Source: a virus. From it: a stretch of 64,000 nucleotides of DNA. Positions 44,539 through 51,515 of this stretch are shown one piece after another. A model generated the notes under the pieces. The model searched no databases and was not told the origin of the DNA. It saw nothing but the letters and a program-made list of their open reading frames with translations. A program made the position numbers and the translations under genes. The stretch is taken from the IMG/VR virus record IMGVR_UViG_3300021197_001931, positions 97,720 to 161,719 of that record. The stretch is one strand, 5' to 3'. Every line of letters starts with the position of its first letter. Position 1 is the stretch's first letter.

Positions 44539-44558
44539 TAATACTGGGGGGTATTACA

Positions 44559-45542
44559 ATGGATAAGGTTTGGAAGATTAATTGGGTGCTATTCGGCGTA
44601 GCTATGGGAATTATGGCTGCCATTATGATAGGTCTTACAGGATGTGACACTTATTATTTACACGATGTTCACGATGATGAGCCGCGTGACCCGAAGCCAC
44701 ACTACGTTTACGTTCCAGGCGATCCTGTTGACGCTGATGTCTGGGTTGATTCCTTCACACAGCCTCAGCCTTTTGATGGCATTGACATCGTATGGGTCAT
44801 TGATAAGAGCTGCTCTATGCATGATGACGAAGAGCAAGTCCTTTCTGGCATTGACACCATGATGAATGCCCTCCCTGCCGGTGGGTCCTGGCGTTTGAAC
44901 ATGATTGGGATAACGCCAGCCCACGCCCGAGCATCAACTGAGTTCCCGCTCGTCCCTGGCGACGATGCTGGTGATGCGCTCACTATGTATGAAAACATTC
45001 CTGAGTCAACAACAGAGCAGGGCTTCCTAGCCATCCATGACTATATGACAGACAACCCATACTCTGCTACGTGGATGCGACGTGACGCCGCGCTGCTGGT
45101 CGTCTTTGTGTCAGATGAGGAGGAGCAAAGTCAAAACTTCTTCCCAGATCCGCTAGACTTTATTGATTGGTACGAAGACCAAAGAGATAATGTATATCTC
45201 GCCAGCATCATTCACGATAAGCCGGGACCAAGTTATGTGGGCGGTTGCCTCTATAGCGTCAGAGACTTCGGAGAGCGCTACCTAACAGCCACGAATGAGT
45301 TAGGTGGGGTGGTGATAGATATTTGTACCACAGATTGGGCCACCGGTGTCTCAGAGGCCTCCTCAAGTATTCAACCTTATGAGCGCTGGCCACTCACTCG
45401 TGTGCCGCTTGATACGACGATCGTCGTTTTCGTTGATGGTATTCTATTTAACGACTGGATGTACAATCCCATGGATAATGCGGTGGAGTTTCTAACTCTA
45501 CCCCCAGGGGGATCTCTTGTGGAGATCGGGTACACCTACTAG
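44559..45542 (+). CDS. VWA-domain lipoprotein
   Basis: The 327-residue protein has a membrane segment and lipobox LTGC (Cys29), then a von Willebrand A domain beginning GIDIVWVIDKSCSM with the metal site D82-x-S84-x-S86, and VVFVSDEEEQSQ near residue 190. ATG 44559 follows a GGGGGG ribosome site in the loop of a small hairpin. VWA lipoproteins of this type are frequent in Myxococcota. VWA proteins bind partner proteins; with the protease next door, a surface complex is plausible. The C-terminal 60 residues form a separate beta domain. Confidence 0.82.
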   Translation: MDKVWKINWVLFGVAMGIMAAIMIGLTGCDTYYLHDVHDDEPRDPKPHYVYVPGDPVDADVWVDSFTQPQPFDGIDIVWVIDKSCSMHDDEEQVLSGIDTMMNALPAGGSWRLNMIGITPAHARASTEFPLVPGDDAGDALTMYENIPESTTEQGFLAIHDYMTDNPYSATWMRRDAALLVVFVSDEEEQSQNFFPDPLDFIDWYEDQRDNVYLASIIHDKPGPSYVGGCLYSVRDFGERYLTATNELGGVVIDICTTDWATGVSEASSSIQPYERWPLTRVPLDTTIVVFVDGILFNDWMYNPMDNAVEFLTLPPGGSLVEIGYTY

Positions 45543-45550
45543 GGGGGTTT

Positions 45551-45715
45551 ATGAATGGCGCAGCTTATGATACGCACGGCAGCTTTAAGTTTGGTAGGGT
45601 ATACATTATGGTTCCTAGCAAGCTTCATACCTTAGAGTATAACGATGGAAGCCCCAAAGCCCAAATACAAAGTTGGCACTTTATTTTCTTGTGTTCCCCG
45701 CGTTATACCAAGTGA
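45551..45715 (+). CDS. Possible 54-residue ORF overlapping the next gene
   Basis: ATG 45551 sits 4 bases after an AGGGGGG ribosome site and opens a 54-codon frame that ends at 45715, overlapping the mini-barrel gene at 45645 by 71 bases. The next gene has no clear ribosome site, so this ORF may serve as a leader that couples its translation, or a frameshift may join them. Confidence 0.3.
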   Translation: MNGAAYDTHGSFKFGRVYIMVPSKLHTLEYNDGSPKAQIQSWHFIFLCSPRYTK

Positions 45716-45935
45716 CCATTTCTCGTTCGCGATGATATTAAAGCGGCAGGTCATGGAAATAAAAGGTGGCGATTGGTCTTTTGGACCACAGTGGTATTAT
45801 GATTTGGTACTATTTAGTGAAGAAACCCATAGAGTTGTCGAGACAGATCTTGACGAATTGATAAAAACTGGTATCATGACCATAATTTCAGAGGGACACG
45901 ATGAGCTACAAGAAACAATTGAAAAAAAGAATTAA
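45645..45935 (+). CDS. VGTLF mini-barrel protein
   Basis: The 96-residue protein has KYKVGTLFSCVP at residue 7 and WYYDLVLFSEETHRVVETDL, which fits the mini-barrel family in a relaxed form. The ATG lacks a ribosome site. Its end overlaps the next gene by 35 bases. Confidence 0.6.
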   Translation: MEAPKPKYKVGTLFSCVPRVIPSDHFSFAMILKRQVMEIKGGDWSFGPQWYYDLVLFSEETHRVVETDLDELIKTGIMTIISEGHDELQETIEKKN

Positions 45936-46092
45936 AAACTTTTATCCAAATATAAAAATTGGTAAGATAACTCTTCACGGGGTTTCTTATAAAATAATTA
46001 TTAAAAGCCCAGTTAGCAATATGAGACAATTGGAGCAAGAACTTAGAGAGAGCCTCTCCATGCCAGGCCTTTGTTTGGTTAGTCATGGATAG
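45901..46092 (+). CDS. Small basic protein, unknown
   Basis: The 63-residue protein is Lys-rich at the N-terminus (KKQLKKRIKNFYPNIKIG) and has a central strand VSYKIIIKSP. GAGGGACAC lies before ATG. It overlaps genes on both sides. Confidence 0.5.
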   Translation: MSYKKQLKKRIKNFYPNIKIGKITLHGVSYKIIIKSPVSNMRQLEQELRESLSMPGLCLVSHG

Positions 46093-46408
46093 TGAAATTA
46101 TAGAGGAAGAGTCTTCTGAAGAAGACCTTAAACCAAAGCCGCCCCCACCTCTTGCACCAAGAGGCATAAAGACCTTCACAGTTTGTCGCCAAGCAGATGA
46201 GACTGGTATTTCAGGGACTGGTGTTGTGATTGAGGGGGCTATTTTTGCCACGGGACAGGCCATTGTTCACTGGCTCTATCCTCCCCCTCGCGGCGGCATA
46301 GCAATCTTTGATTCTCTAAACGACTTTCTAAAGGTTCATGTTCTGCCCCATAAAGAAAATAAAACCATCATAACGTTTGAAGATGGTGAACAACAAGTTT
46401 ATGACTAA
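46085..46408 (+). CDS. Beta-rich conserved phage protein, unknown
   Basis: The 107-residue protein has an acidic, Pro-rich N-terminus and a domain GIKTFTVCRQADETGISGTG with VVIEGAIFATGQAIVHWL. I recall such small domains in phages and actinobacteria, function unknown. It overlaps the previous gene by 8 bases. Confidence 0.5.
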   Translation: MDSEIIEEESSEEDLKPKPPPPLAPRGIKTFTVCRQADETGISGTGVVIEGAIFATGQAIVHWLYPPPRGGIAIFDSLNDFLKVHVLPHKENKTIITFEDGEQQVYD

Positions 46409-46415
46409 TTAACAT

Positions 46416-47411
46416 ATGATGCTTAAAAAATGGAAAGCCTTTGTAAACGAAGGCGTCAAAGTAAAAATACGTGGTTATGTTCGTCCCGCTGATCAGTTTC
46501 ATACTTTGGGTGTTTGGGAAAAAAATATAAATGAAATGCTCGCCTTGCAGACCAGAGGAATGTCTGTGAGAGGGGCGAAATTAACAATAAATCCGGAACA
46601 ACCCGTGGCCTCCAATAGATGGTTGAAATTGATTGATCACTTCTTTGGCTACTTGCTAGAGGTCGAAACTGATCGGTTCGGGCTAACAGAAAAGAATGTT
46701 CTTGACTTCATAGAGGATTTGATCAATCATAGATTTTGGTCTATCAAGAAACAATATGAAAATTATTTTCCTGATATAGATTCATTGAAGTTTGGTTTTC
46801 TATATTCTCGTGGAGACATAGAGCCATACGTAATGATCGATCAAGAGTTTACAGAACAATTCTATGGCTCTACAAATAATATCAAAACTGTTAAGCACTT
46901 TACAACTGGCCAAGGCCTGAAAAGAATCCTTGAGTCAATAGAAAATGAAGAAGATTTTGACATTTCGACCTTTACGGTTGTCGCCTCTCCCTTTTTCAGA
47001 GATGAATCTAATGTCATAGTTACCTTAGATGCAAATGTTCGGGCTGCTTTTAGAAGCGACATAAAGTCATTGGCCCTAGACAACGGCAGGAGGGCTGCCA
47101 ATCTACATAGATTAGATTATCCTGGTGAGGAAACTAATATTTGTCCTAATTTGAATTTATGTGATGGCGAACTTAAAACTTCTTTGTGGAATGAAATAAT
47201 TGCGACACCTGTAAAAGTAAAAGAGGTGGATGCCCCTGGTGAAGATATATTGCAAGAAGTAGAAGAATATCAAAAAAAAGTTAAAGCTAAACACTCCAAG
47301 ATGAAACGCCGTTTGATAGGCAAAGGCGGTGCCAAAAATGTCCCTCCCTATAACAAAAAACCTTCATTCAAGAGGAGCAAGAGTGCTCCTGGGCCTTTTG
47401 CTGGATCTTAA
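46416..47411 (+). CDS. Unknown protein; possible ADP-ribosyltransferase-like core
   Basis: The 331-residue protein starts with a leader-like peptide (LKKWKAFVNEG). The core has KTVKHFTTGQGLKRILESI, DISTFTVVASPFF and a later LWNEIIATPVKV. The order His-x-Thr, S-T-x, E-x-x resembles the R/H...STS...E plan of ADP-ribosyltransferases, which phages such as T4 (Alt) inject to modify host proteins. The C-terminal 60 residues are Lys-rich and disordered. Both the leader and the fold are inferences; no motif is decisive. Confidence 0.45.
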   Translation: MMLKKWKAFVNEGVKVKIRGYVRPADQFHTLGVWEKNINEMLALQTRGMSVRGAKLTINPEQPVASNRWLKLIDHFFGYLLEVETDRFGLTEKNVLDFIEDLINHRFWSIKKQYENYFPDIDSLKFGFLYSRGDIEPYVMIDQEFTEQFYGSTNNIKTVKHFTTGQGLKRILESIENEEDFDISTFTVVASPFFRDESNVIVTLDANVRAAFRSDIKSLALDNGRRAANLHRLDYPGEETNICPNLNLCDGELKTSLWNEIIATPVKVKEVDAPGEDILQEVEEYQKKVKAKHSKMKRRLIGKGGAKNVPPYNKKPSFKRSKSAPGPFAGS

Positions 47412-47644
47412 TGACAAAGCATGTTACAATAACTTCATATTCAGCGGATGACTTGGAATGGAACTCTGCAGAAGATTATAGACTAGCGAAGGAGAGACAT
47501 GGCAAAGAACCGATTTATTTCATCTATGAAAGGTCTTGGGCAACGCATAATGTATACGCAAACGTACCAGACCTTTATTCGGAAAGCGGAGGATATAGTA
47601 TTGTCAGGCGTGAGTTCAGGCCTGACGATGCTCTGTATTTATAA
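47411..47644 (+). CDS. Small protein, unknown
   Basis: The 77-residue protein starts in TAATG shared with the preceding stop and ends in TAATG shared with the next gene. It has Tyr/Glu-rich sequence (DYRLAKERHGKEPIYFIYER) and no recognised motif. Confidence 0.5.
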   Translation: MTKHVTITSYSADDLEWNSAEDYRLAKERHGKEPIYFIYERSWATHNVYANVPDLYSESGGYSIVRREFRPDDALYL

Positions 47645-47865
47645 TGATAGAAGAAGTGAACATGAGCGTTGGAGATTTGGTGGTCGCAATTGAAGCTGCC
47701 TTTGAGGGCGATACTCCCCTGAGTGTTGGGACCACCGGAATTGTAAAGAGAATTGAACAGGGGGGCGCTTTTAACCCTCAAGTTTTAGTATATTGGTCAA
47801 GGTATGGATACCAGAGTTGGGAACACCCCGATTCAGTTAAAGTTGTAAGTTCTACAAAAAAATAA
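47644..47865 (+). CDS. GDLV-type mini-barrel protein
   Basis: The 73-residue protein has MSVGDLVVAIEAAF, VGTTGIVKRIE and VLVYWSRYGYQSWEHPDSVK, ending KVVSS: all strands of the mini-barrel family are visible. An alternative start is ATG 47662. Confidence 0.7.
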   Translation: MIEEVNMSVGDLVVAIEAAFEGDTPLSVGTTGIVKRIEQGGAFNPQVLVYWSRYGYQSWEHPDSVKVVSSTKK

Positions 47866-47883
47866 TATTTTGATTTTTTGACT

Positions 47884-47902
47884 CCCTAGTTATTATTGGG
47901 GG
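47884..47902 (+). promoter_or_regulatory. CCTAGTTA palindrome, second copy
   Basis: CCCTAGTTA and TTGGGGG lie just before the GTG at 47910. TTGACT at 47878 precedes the motif as TTGACA does at 56953, but no clear -10 box follows. Same core as at 43755. Confidence 0.45.
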
Positions 47903-47909
47903 CCAATAT

Positions 47910-48359
47910 GTGAGAAGCGCACTAAACATCGCTGGACAGACATTCATAATCAGCGGTTTTGTGTTTTTTTTACTTGCAATTCCTTTATATTACATATACC
48001 CTCCTTTATATACAAATGGAGAGGAACATGTATCTAACTTATTATCCATAAGCAGTTTTGGTTTGTTTTGGACATTCTTTGGTACTTATCCTATGTTTTT
48101 ATCTGTCGCTGTAAAACAAATAAACATAGGCGACTTGGTTAAGTGGGATAAGGAAGTCTTGATTGAGTCAGAATTAGAGGAAGTGTCTGTTGGTATCGTG
48201 GTCGACAAAGATGAAGATGTGCCCATAGGATGGTTTGATGAAGAAGGAGAGAGGCAGACCGTATCAAAATATAAAGTATTTTGGCAAGACTTACACGGTT
48301 GCGGTTGGCATTGGGAAGACGATATTACGCACTACGAGAAAGATAATACAGGTGACTAA
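47910..48359 (+). CDS. Membrane protein with C-terminal GDLV mini-barrel
   Basis: The 149-residue protein has two membrane segments (FIISGFVFFLLAIPLYYIY, residues 11-29, and a second at about 46-68) followed by INIGDLVKWDKEV and VGIVVDKDEDV, KVFWQDLHGCGWHW. It is a membrane-anchored member of the mini-barrel family. Start is GTG in ATGTGA, after GGGGG. The stop overlaps the next start. Confidence 0.65.
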   Translation: MRSALNIAGQTFIISGFVFFLLAIPLYYIYPPLYTNGEEHVSNLLSISSFGLFWTFFGTYPMFLSVAVKQINIGDLVKWDKEVLIESELEEVSVGIVVDKDEDVPIGWFDEEGERQTVSKYKVFWQDLHGCGWHWEDDITHYEKDNTGD

Positions 48360-48672
48360 TAAAAAGTTAAATATAACTCCCACTGAATGGGATCTAGAGT
48401 GGGCCAATTCACTAGGGCCAGGCACAAATATTCGCCCACAGTGCGAAGACTACGAATATCAATTTGATATTGGGGATTTAGTAAAACTAGCGCCTGGCTT
48501 CTCACAGGGGATTGTTAAAACCGGGGATGTTGGAATGGTAACAAAAAAAATTGTTATGTATTGTAGTCAAGTTAAAACTGATGGTCCTGCGTATAAAATA
48601 GCATGGCAAAGAGAAAAAACAAAACCGAGTGACATTAGGGAGTTTAAGCTTGTGCCAGCGAAAAAAAAATGA
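48352..48672 (+). CDS. GDLV-type mini-barrel protein
   Basis: The 106-residue protein starts at GTG 48352, overlapping the upstream stop. It has FDIGDLVKLAPGF near residue 39, VGMVTKKIVMY and YKIAWQREKT, then a final EFKLVPAKKK. The last three Lys codons form a run of nine A, directly before TGA. The next mini-barrel gene is in the +1 frame. Confidence 0.6.
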   Translation: MTNKKLNITPTEWDLEWANSLGPGTNIRPQCEDYEYQFDIGDLVKLAPGFSQGIVKTGDVGMVTKKIVMYCSQVKTDGPAYKIAWQREKTKPSDIREFKLVPAKKK

Positions 48673-48877
48673 TATAAGACCAGGAGACTTAGTAAGACAC
48701 ATAAGCGACGAATCATGCAATGATTTCGGATTAGGTGTTGTAACTAGTGTCTTTACTATTTCCGCCTCATCGCCATGGGTCGCCAAAGTTTCATGGCAGC
48801 TCTCACCTAAAGTGGTGGTTTATCCTAGCGAGCTTTTTACTTTTGAAGGGCTCGTTGTTGTAAGTTGTCAAAAGTAA
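48650..48877 (+). CDS. GDLV-type mini-barrel protein (TTG start or slippage product)
   Basis: The 75-residue protein has DIRPGDLVRHISDE, LGVVTSVFTI and AKVSWQLSPKVVVYPSEL. The best start is TTG 48650 with AGGGAG 7 bases upstream. Alternatively, loss of one A in the A9 run at 48661-48669 would fuse it to the preceding mini-barrel gene. Confidence 0.55.
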   Translation: MCQRKKNDIRPGDLVRHISDESCNDFGLGVVTSVFTISASSPWVAKVSWQLSPKVVVYPSELFTFEGLVVVSCQK

Positions 48878-48885
48878 AGTATAAT
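48858..48885 (+). promoter_or_regulatory. Possible sigma70-type promoter
   Basis: TTGTAA (48858-48863), 16 bases, TATAAT (48880-48885), upstream of the gene at 48909. The -35 box is weak. Confidence 0.4.
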
Positions 48886-48908
48886 TAATTTAAGGCATAT
48901 AATTAATA

Positions 48909-49124
48909 ATGAGAATTAAAATTGGAGATTTAGTAAAATCAAACCACGACAATTCTCACCTACTTGACGTAGGGATCGTAATCGATATAAGGAAGGAGAA
49001 GCGTTTGCCAACTAAGATAAAAATCTATTGGCAAAGATCTAAACTGTGTTCTCCCTGGTTGCGTCCTGGACTTTTTAAAAGAGTGAAGCAAGAAACCCTT
49101 CCCGATGGGGGGCGGGCTCCTTAA
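48909..49124 (+). CDS. GDLV-type mini-barrel protein
   Basis: The 71-residue protein has IKIGDLVKSNHDN, VGIVIDIRKEK, KIYWQRSKL and a final LFKRVKQ. All family strands are clear. A weak promoter may precede it. Confidence 0.7.
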   Translation: MRIKIGDLVKSNHDNSHLLDVGIVIDIRKEKRLPTKIKIYWQRSKLCSPWLRPGLFKRVKQETLPDGGRAP

Positions 49125-49176
49125 GAATTCTTGCCTATGTTTTGTGTTTTAAATAAGCAGTTACGTTGGTAGGTGA

Positions 49177-49689
49177 GTGCAAGAGTTAGCCCCCCATCCC
49201 ATTATGAGTTTCATACATTCAGGCCAAGATATACGCGACAGAGACAAGATACCTGGAAAGTATTTTGGAAAACATTGGCTTGCCGGCTTGCTGTTCTGGC
49301 TTCAATGCCAATTTATTTGGAAATGCGAATATATTAGGGTTGAATTTTTATTTGAGTACGTTTATTATATAAGGGATGAACAAGCACTGGAGCAAATCTG
49401 TACTATGACTATTGACGTAAGTGAGAATCTACCCATCAAAGAAGCCTGCGAAGCAATGGAGGACTACTTAGATGATTGTAAAATTGACAATGAATATGAT
49501 GTATTCTATAAAGGAGACCCAGCTGGTCTTCGCATTCGTGTTCGGATAGAACGCTATGACGACGACACTCGCGAAGACATAAAGCCATATATCTATCCAT
49601 TCAAGAAGTTCCACGGGTATGACATTGTGATCCTGCATGTCCCCAACGGATATATTGAAGCATTTCCAAAGGACAGGGAGTTGTCATAA
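49177..49689 (+). CDS. Unidentified protein
   Basis: The 170-residue protein has a hydrophobic stretch near residues 34-60 (LAGLLFWLQCQFIW) and an acidic middle. No motif is recognised. The GTG 49177 start has AGGTGA directly before it, too close for comfort; ATG 49204 lacks any ribosome site, so the start is unsure. The stop is next to the following ATG. Confidence 0.55.
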   Translation: MQELAPHPIMSFIHSGQDIRDRDKIPGKYFGKHWLAGLLFWLQCQFIWKCEYIRVEFLFEYVYYIRDEQALEQICTMTIDVSENLPIKEACEAMEDYLDDCKIDNEYDVFYKGDPAGLRIRVRIERYDDDTREDIKPYIYPFKKFHGYDIVILHVPNGYIEAFPKDRELS

Positions 49690-50207
49690 TGAATATCTTC
49701 GCTATTGAGCAGGATGAGCAAGGTAACATCGATTGGTCTGCTTCGGCCAAGGCCCAAGATAATTATCGAGTGGTCAAAATGATTCTAGAGTCTTGCCAGA
49801 TGATGTGCACAGCAATTAACATGCAGCACGATGAGCAAGTAACGCCGTATAGAAATGTTCATGCGAAGCACCCATCAACATTGTGGGTTAGAGAGTCTTC
49901 GTCTAATTTTGAATACCTTGTCGAACATACTCTGGCAATGCTGGAGGAATACACAGAAAGGTTTGGAAAGACTCACAAATGTGCTGGTGTGCTAGAAAAG
50001 ATACTTGATGTGTACGACGAGTCACTGTTTCCAAAACAAGAACAGACCAAGCTACCATTGTGTATGCCACAAGAATTTAAATCAGATAATATTGTAGATT
50101 CATATCGACGATTCTATGCAAGCAAGCCTCGTATTCGATACCCTGAAAACAAGATACCTACATGGTTTACAAGGTATAGGGGAGATATCCCTTTCCAGGT
50201 TGTTTAA
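49689..50207 (+). CDS. Conserved phage protein of unknown function
   Basis: The 172-residue protein has VVKMILESCQMMCTAIN near residue 28, HPSTLWVRESSSNFEYLV, EEYTERFGKTHK and a C-terminal YPENKIPTWF. I know this set of motifs from a widespread phage family (often starting MNIF with DKHVVKMILE), where a role in DNA repair has been suggested but not shown, as far as I recall. Here the usual HCDKH stretch is changed (NYRVVK), so a metal or active-site residue may be missing. Confidence 0.65.
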   Translation: MNIFAIEQDEQGNIDWSASAKAQDNYRVVKMILESCQMMCTAINMQHDEQVTPYRNVHAKHPSTLWVRESSSNFEYLVEHTLAMLEEYTERFGKTHKCAGVLEKILDVYDESLFPKQEQTKLPLCMPQEFKSDNIVDSYRRFYASKPRIRYPENKIPTWFTRYRGDIPFQVV

Positions 50208-50270
50208 ATGGAATTTAATGTAGTAGTATTAATAATCATATTGTTTTGGTTATGGACTGCACTATTTTAA
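50208..50270 (+). CDS. Possible 20-residue hydrophobic microprotein
   Basis: ATG 50208, immediately after the previous stop, opens MEFNVVVLIIILFWLWTALF, a single membrane-spanning stretch. No ribosome site is evident, so expression is doubtful. Confidence 0.3.
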   Translation: MEFNVVVLIIILFWLWTALF

Positions 50271-50289
50271 TATAGGGAGAGTTTTTGCT

Positions 50290-50457
50290 GTGAACGTATC
50301 AAGAGACGAACTACAGACCTTGTGTGATGAGTTGGACCGCATGTATAATTTGATGCGCGAGGACTATGATAATGCCGACTATGACCTACTTCGTGTAAAG
50401 ATGCTCGGCTTCTGGAGGGAGTTAAAGTTTTATCTTGACAGCCTTGATACCCTTTGA
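50290..50457 (+). CDS. 55-residue helical protein, unknown
   Basis: A GTG start with AGGGAGA 10 bases upstream opens a charged helical protein (DELQTLCDELDRMYNLMRED). Its stop TGA lies in the spacer of the next promoter. Strand of use and spacing are consistent with its neighbours. Confidence 0.6.
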   Translation: MNVSRDELQTLCDELDRMYNLMREDYDNADYDLLRVKMLGFWRELKFYLDSLDTL

Positions 50458-50463
50458 TATTAT
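50435..50463 (+). promoter_or_regulatory. Sigma70-type promoter
   Basis: TTGACA (50435-50440), 17 bases, TATTAT (50458-50463), overlapping the end of the 55-residue gene, 16 bases before the ATG at 50479. Confidence 0.75.
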
Positions 50464-50478
50464 GTAGGTGCTTTGTGA

Positions 50479-50706
50479 ATGGACTTAAAGGTTGGTGATT
50501 TAGTTCGCCGTTACAAGTTTGATTGCGTGGAGGGACCAAGGGCCCCTCTTGTAGGAATAATCATAAGGATAGTAGACCAGGCCCCATACCACCGAATGAT
50601 TCATGTTTTGTTTGGTGATAGAATTAGGCGCTATAGTGAGTGTTATGGCGCACAAACCTCCCTAAAGGTGATAAGTGAAACCCATAGAGACCAAGAGGCT
50701 GTGTAA
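50479..50706 (+). CDS. GDLV-type mini-barrel protein
   Basis: The 75-residue protein has LKVGDLVRRYKFD, VGIIIRIVDQA, IHVLFGDRIRR and SLKVISE. The codons for LKVIS carry AAAGGTGATAAGTG, which supplies the ribosome site and GTG start of the next gene. Confidence 0.75.
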   Translation: MDLKVGDLVRRYKFDCVEGPRAPLVGIIIRIVDQAPYHRMIHVLFGDRIRRYSECYGAQTSLKVISETHRDQEAV

Positions 50707-51040
50707 GAAGTGTAATACTTTCTATGACATAGAAATGTTTCCTGTCAACAACACTTTCCCTGACAGGGTTCTTCGAAAGCACACCTGCAAGAAATGCCGC
50801 TCACACCAGGCAAAGGTGAGAAGGAAGCTGCATAAAGAGAATAAAAGGCCACGCACAATTACTTGTCCTATATGCGGAACACACACTGATAAGCCGGTGC
50901 TTGACCACAATCACACGACAGACAAATTTAGAGGCTGGGTTTGCAATGATTGCAATAATGCTCTTGGCAAATTCAAGGATGACGTGTATACTCTAAAGAA
51001 AGCGATTCGATATCTACAAATAAATAATGGGGGCTCATAG
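50675..51040 (+). CDS. Endonuclease VII-like nuclease
   Basis: The 121-residue protein has an N-terminal pair of CxxC motifs (CKKCNTFYD, CKKCRSH) and an HNH-type core CPICGTHTDKPVLDHNHTTD, then RGWVCNDCNNALGKFKDD. This is the recombination endonuclease VII family (T4 gp49), which cuts branched DNA before packaging. It starts at GTG inside the previous gene. Its stop TAG lies within the following tRNA gene. Confidence 0.88.
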   Translation: MKPIETKRLCKKCNTFYDIEMFPVNNTFPDRVLRKHTCKKCRSHQAKVRRKLHKENKRPRTITCPICGTHTDKPVLDHNHTTDKFRGWVCNDCNNALGKFKDDVYTLKKAIRYLQINNGGS

Positions 51041-51106
51041 CTCAATGGTTAGAGCAGTCCGCTCATAACGGATTGGTTGCAGGTTCAAATCCTGCTGAGC
51101 CTACCA
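51031..51106 (+). tRNA. tRNA with CAT anticodon (Ile2 or Met)
   Basis: A complete cloverleaf: acceptor GGGCTCA pairs with TGAGCCT (first pair G-T), D-stem GCTC/GAGC, anticodon stem GTCCG/CGGAT with loop CTCATAA, T-stem GCAGG/CCTGC with TTCAAAT, and encoded CCA. The D-loop and variable loop look more like tRNA-Ile2, whose CAT anticodon is modified to read ATA, than like elongator tRNA-Met. AT-rich phage genes use many ATA codons, which fits. The 5' end overlaps the endonuclease gene. Confidence 0.92.
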
Positions 51107-51114
51107 AAAACTTC

Positions 51115-51143
51115 TTGACAAATTTAAAAAGATTTGATACTAT
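51115..51143 (+). promoter_or_regulatory. Sigma70-type promoter
   Basis: TTGACA (51115-51120), 17 bases, TACTAT (51138-51143), 9 bases after the tRNA and 25 before the ATG at 51168. Confidence 0.8.
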
Positions 51144-51167
51144 ATAAACAATCAAAAAGGAAAACAA

Positions 51168-51362
51168 ATGCCTCTCATATGCGTTCTAATTCTATTCGTG
51201 ACCCCCTTCTCAATCTTGCTCGCAGGGCTCAATCCCCTCATCAGTGAAGGAGCCCGATTGCTCATCTGGGACCTTTGGCTTGAAAAGGGTATCCCGCTAA
51301 ATATTGGACTAAGTTTTGGCCTCATCATGGGCGCAGAGCTACAAAAGGCTTTTCAAAAATAG
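51168..51362 (+). CDS. Small membrane protein, unknown
   Basis: The 64-residue protein has two hydrophobic segments (CVLILFVTPFSILLAGL, residues 5-21, and LNIGLSFGLIMGAEL). It has its own promoter and AAAGGAAAA ribosome site and lies between two tRNA genes. Confidence 0.65.
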   Translation: MPLICVLILFVTPFSILLAGLNPLISEGARLLIWDLWLEKGIPLNIGLSFGLIMGAELQKAFQK

Positions 51363-51365
51363 TTC

Positions 51366-51394
51366 TTGACATTTCCAAATCATTGGGATACAAT
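51366..51394 (+). promoter_or_regulatory. Sigma70-type promoter of tRNA-Lys
   Basis: TTGACA (51366-51371), 17 bases, TACAAT (51389-51394). It is 18 bases before the tRNA and may also serve the lipoprotein gene. Confidence 0.8.
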
Positions 51395-51411
51395 ACAAAA
51401 CAATCAAATGT

Positions 51412-51485
51412 GGACCCATAGCTCAATTAGGCAGAGCATCGGACTCTTAATCCGCAGGTTGAAGGTTCGATTCCTTCTGGGTTCA
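51412..51485 (+). tRNA. tRNA-Lys (anticodon CTT)
   Basis: Acceptor GGACCCA pairs with TGGGTTC (one G-T pair), D-stem GCTC/GAGC, anticodon stem TCGGA/TCCGC (one mismatch), loop CTCTTAA with anticodon CTT, T-stem GAAGG/CCTTC with TTCGATT. No CCA is encoded after the discriminator A (CTC follows), unlike the first tRNA, so the host must add it. Confidence 0.87.
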
Positions 51486-51515
51486 CTCATTTAAACAAAA
51501 GAAAAGGAAATATAA

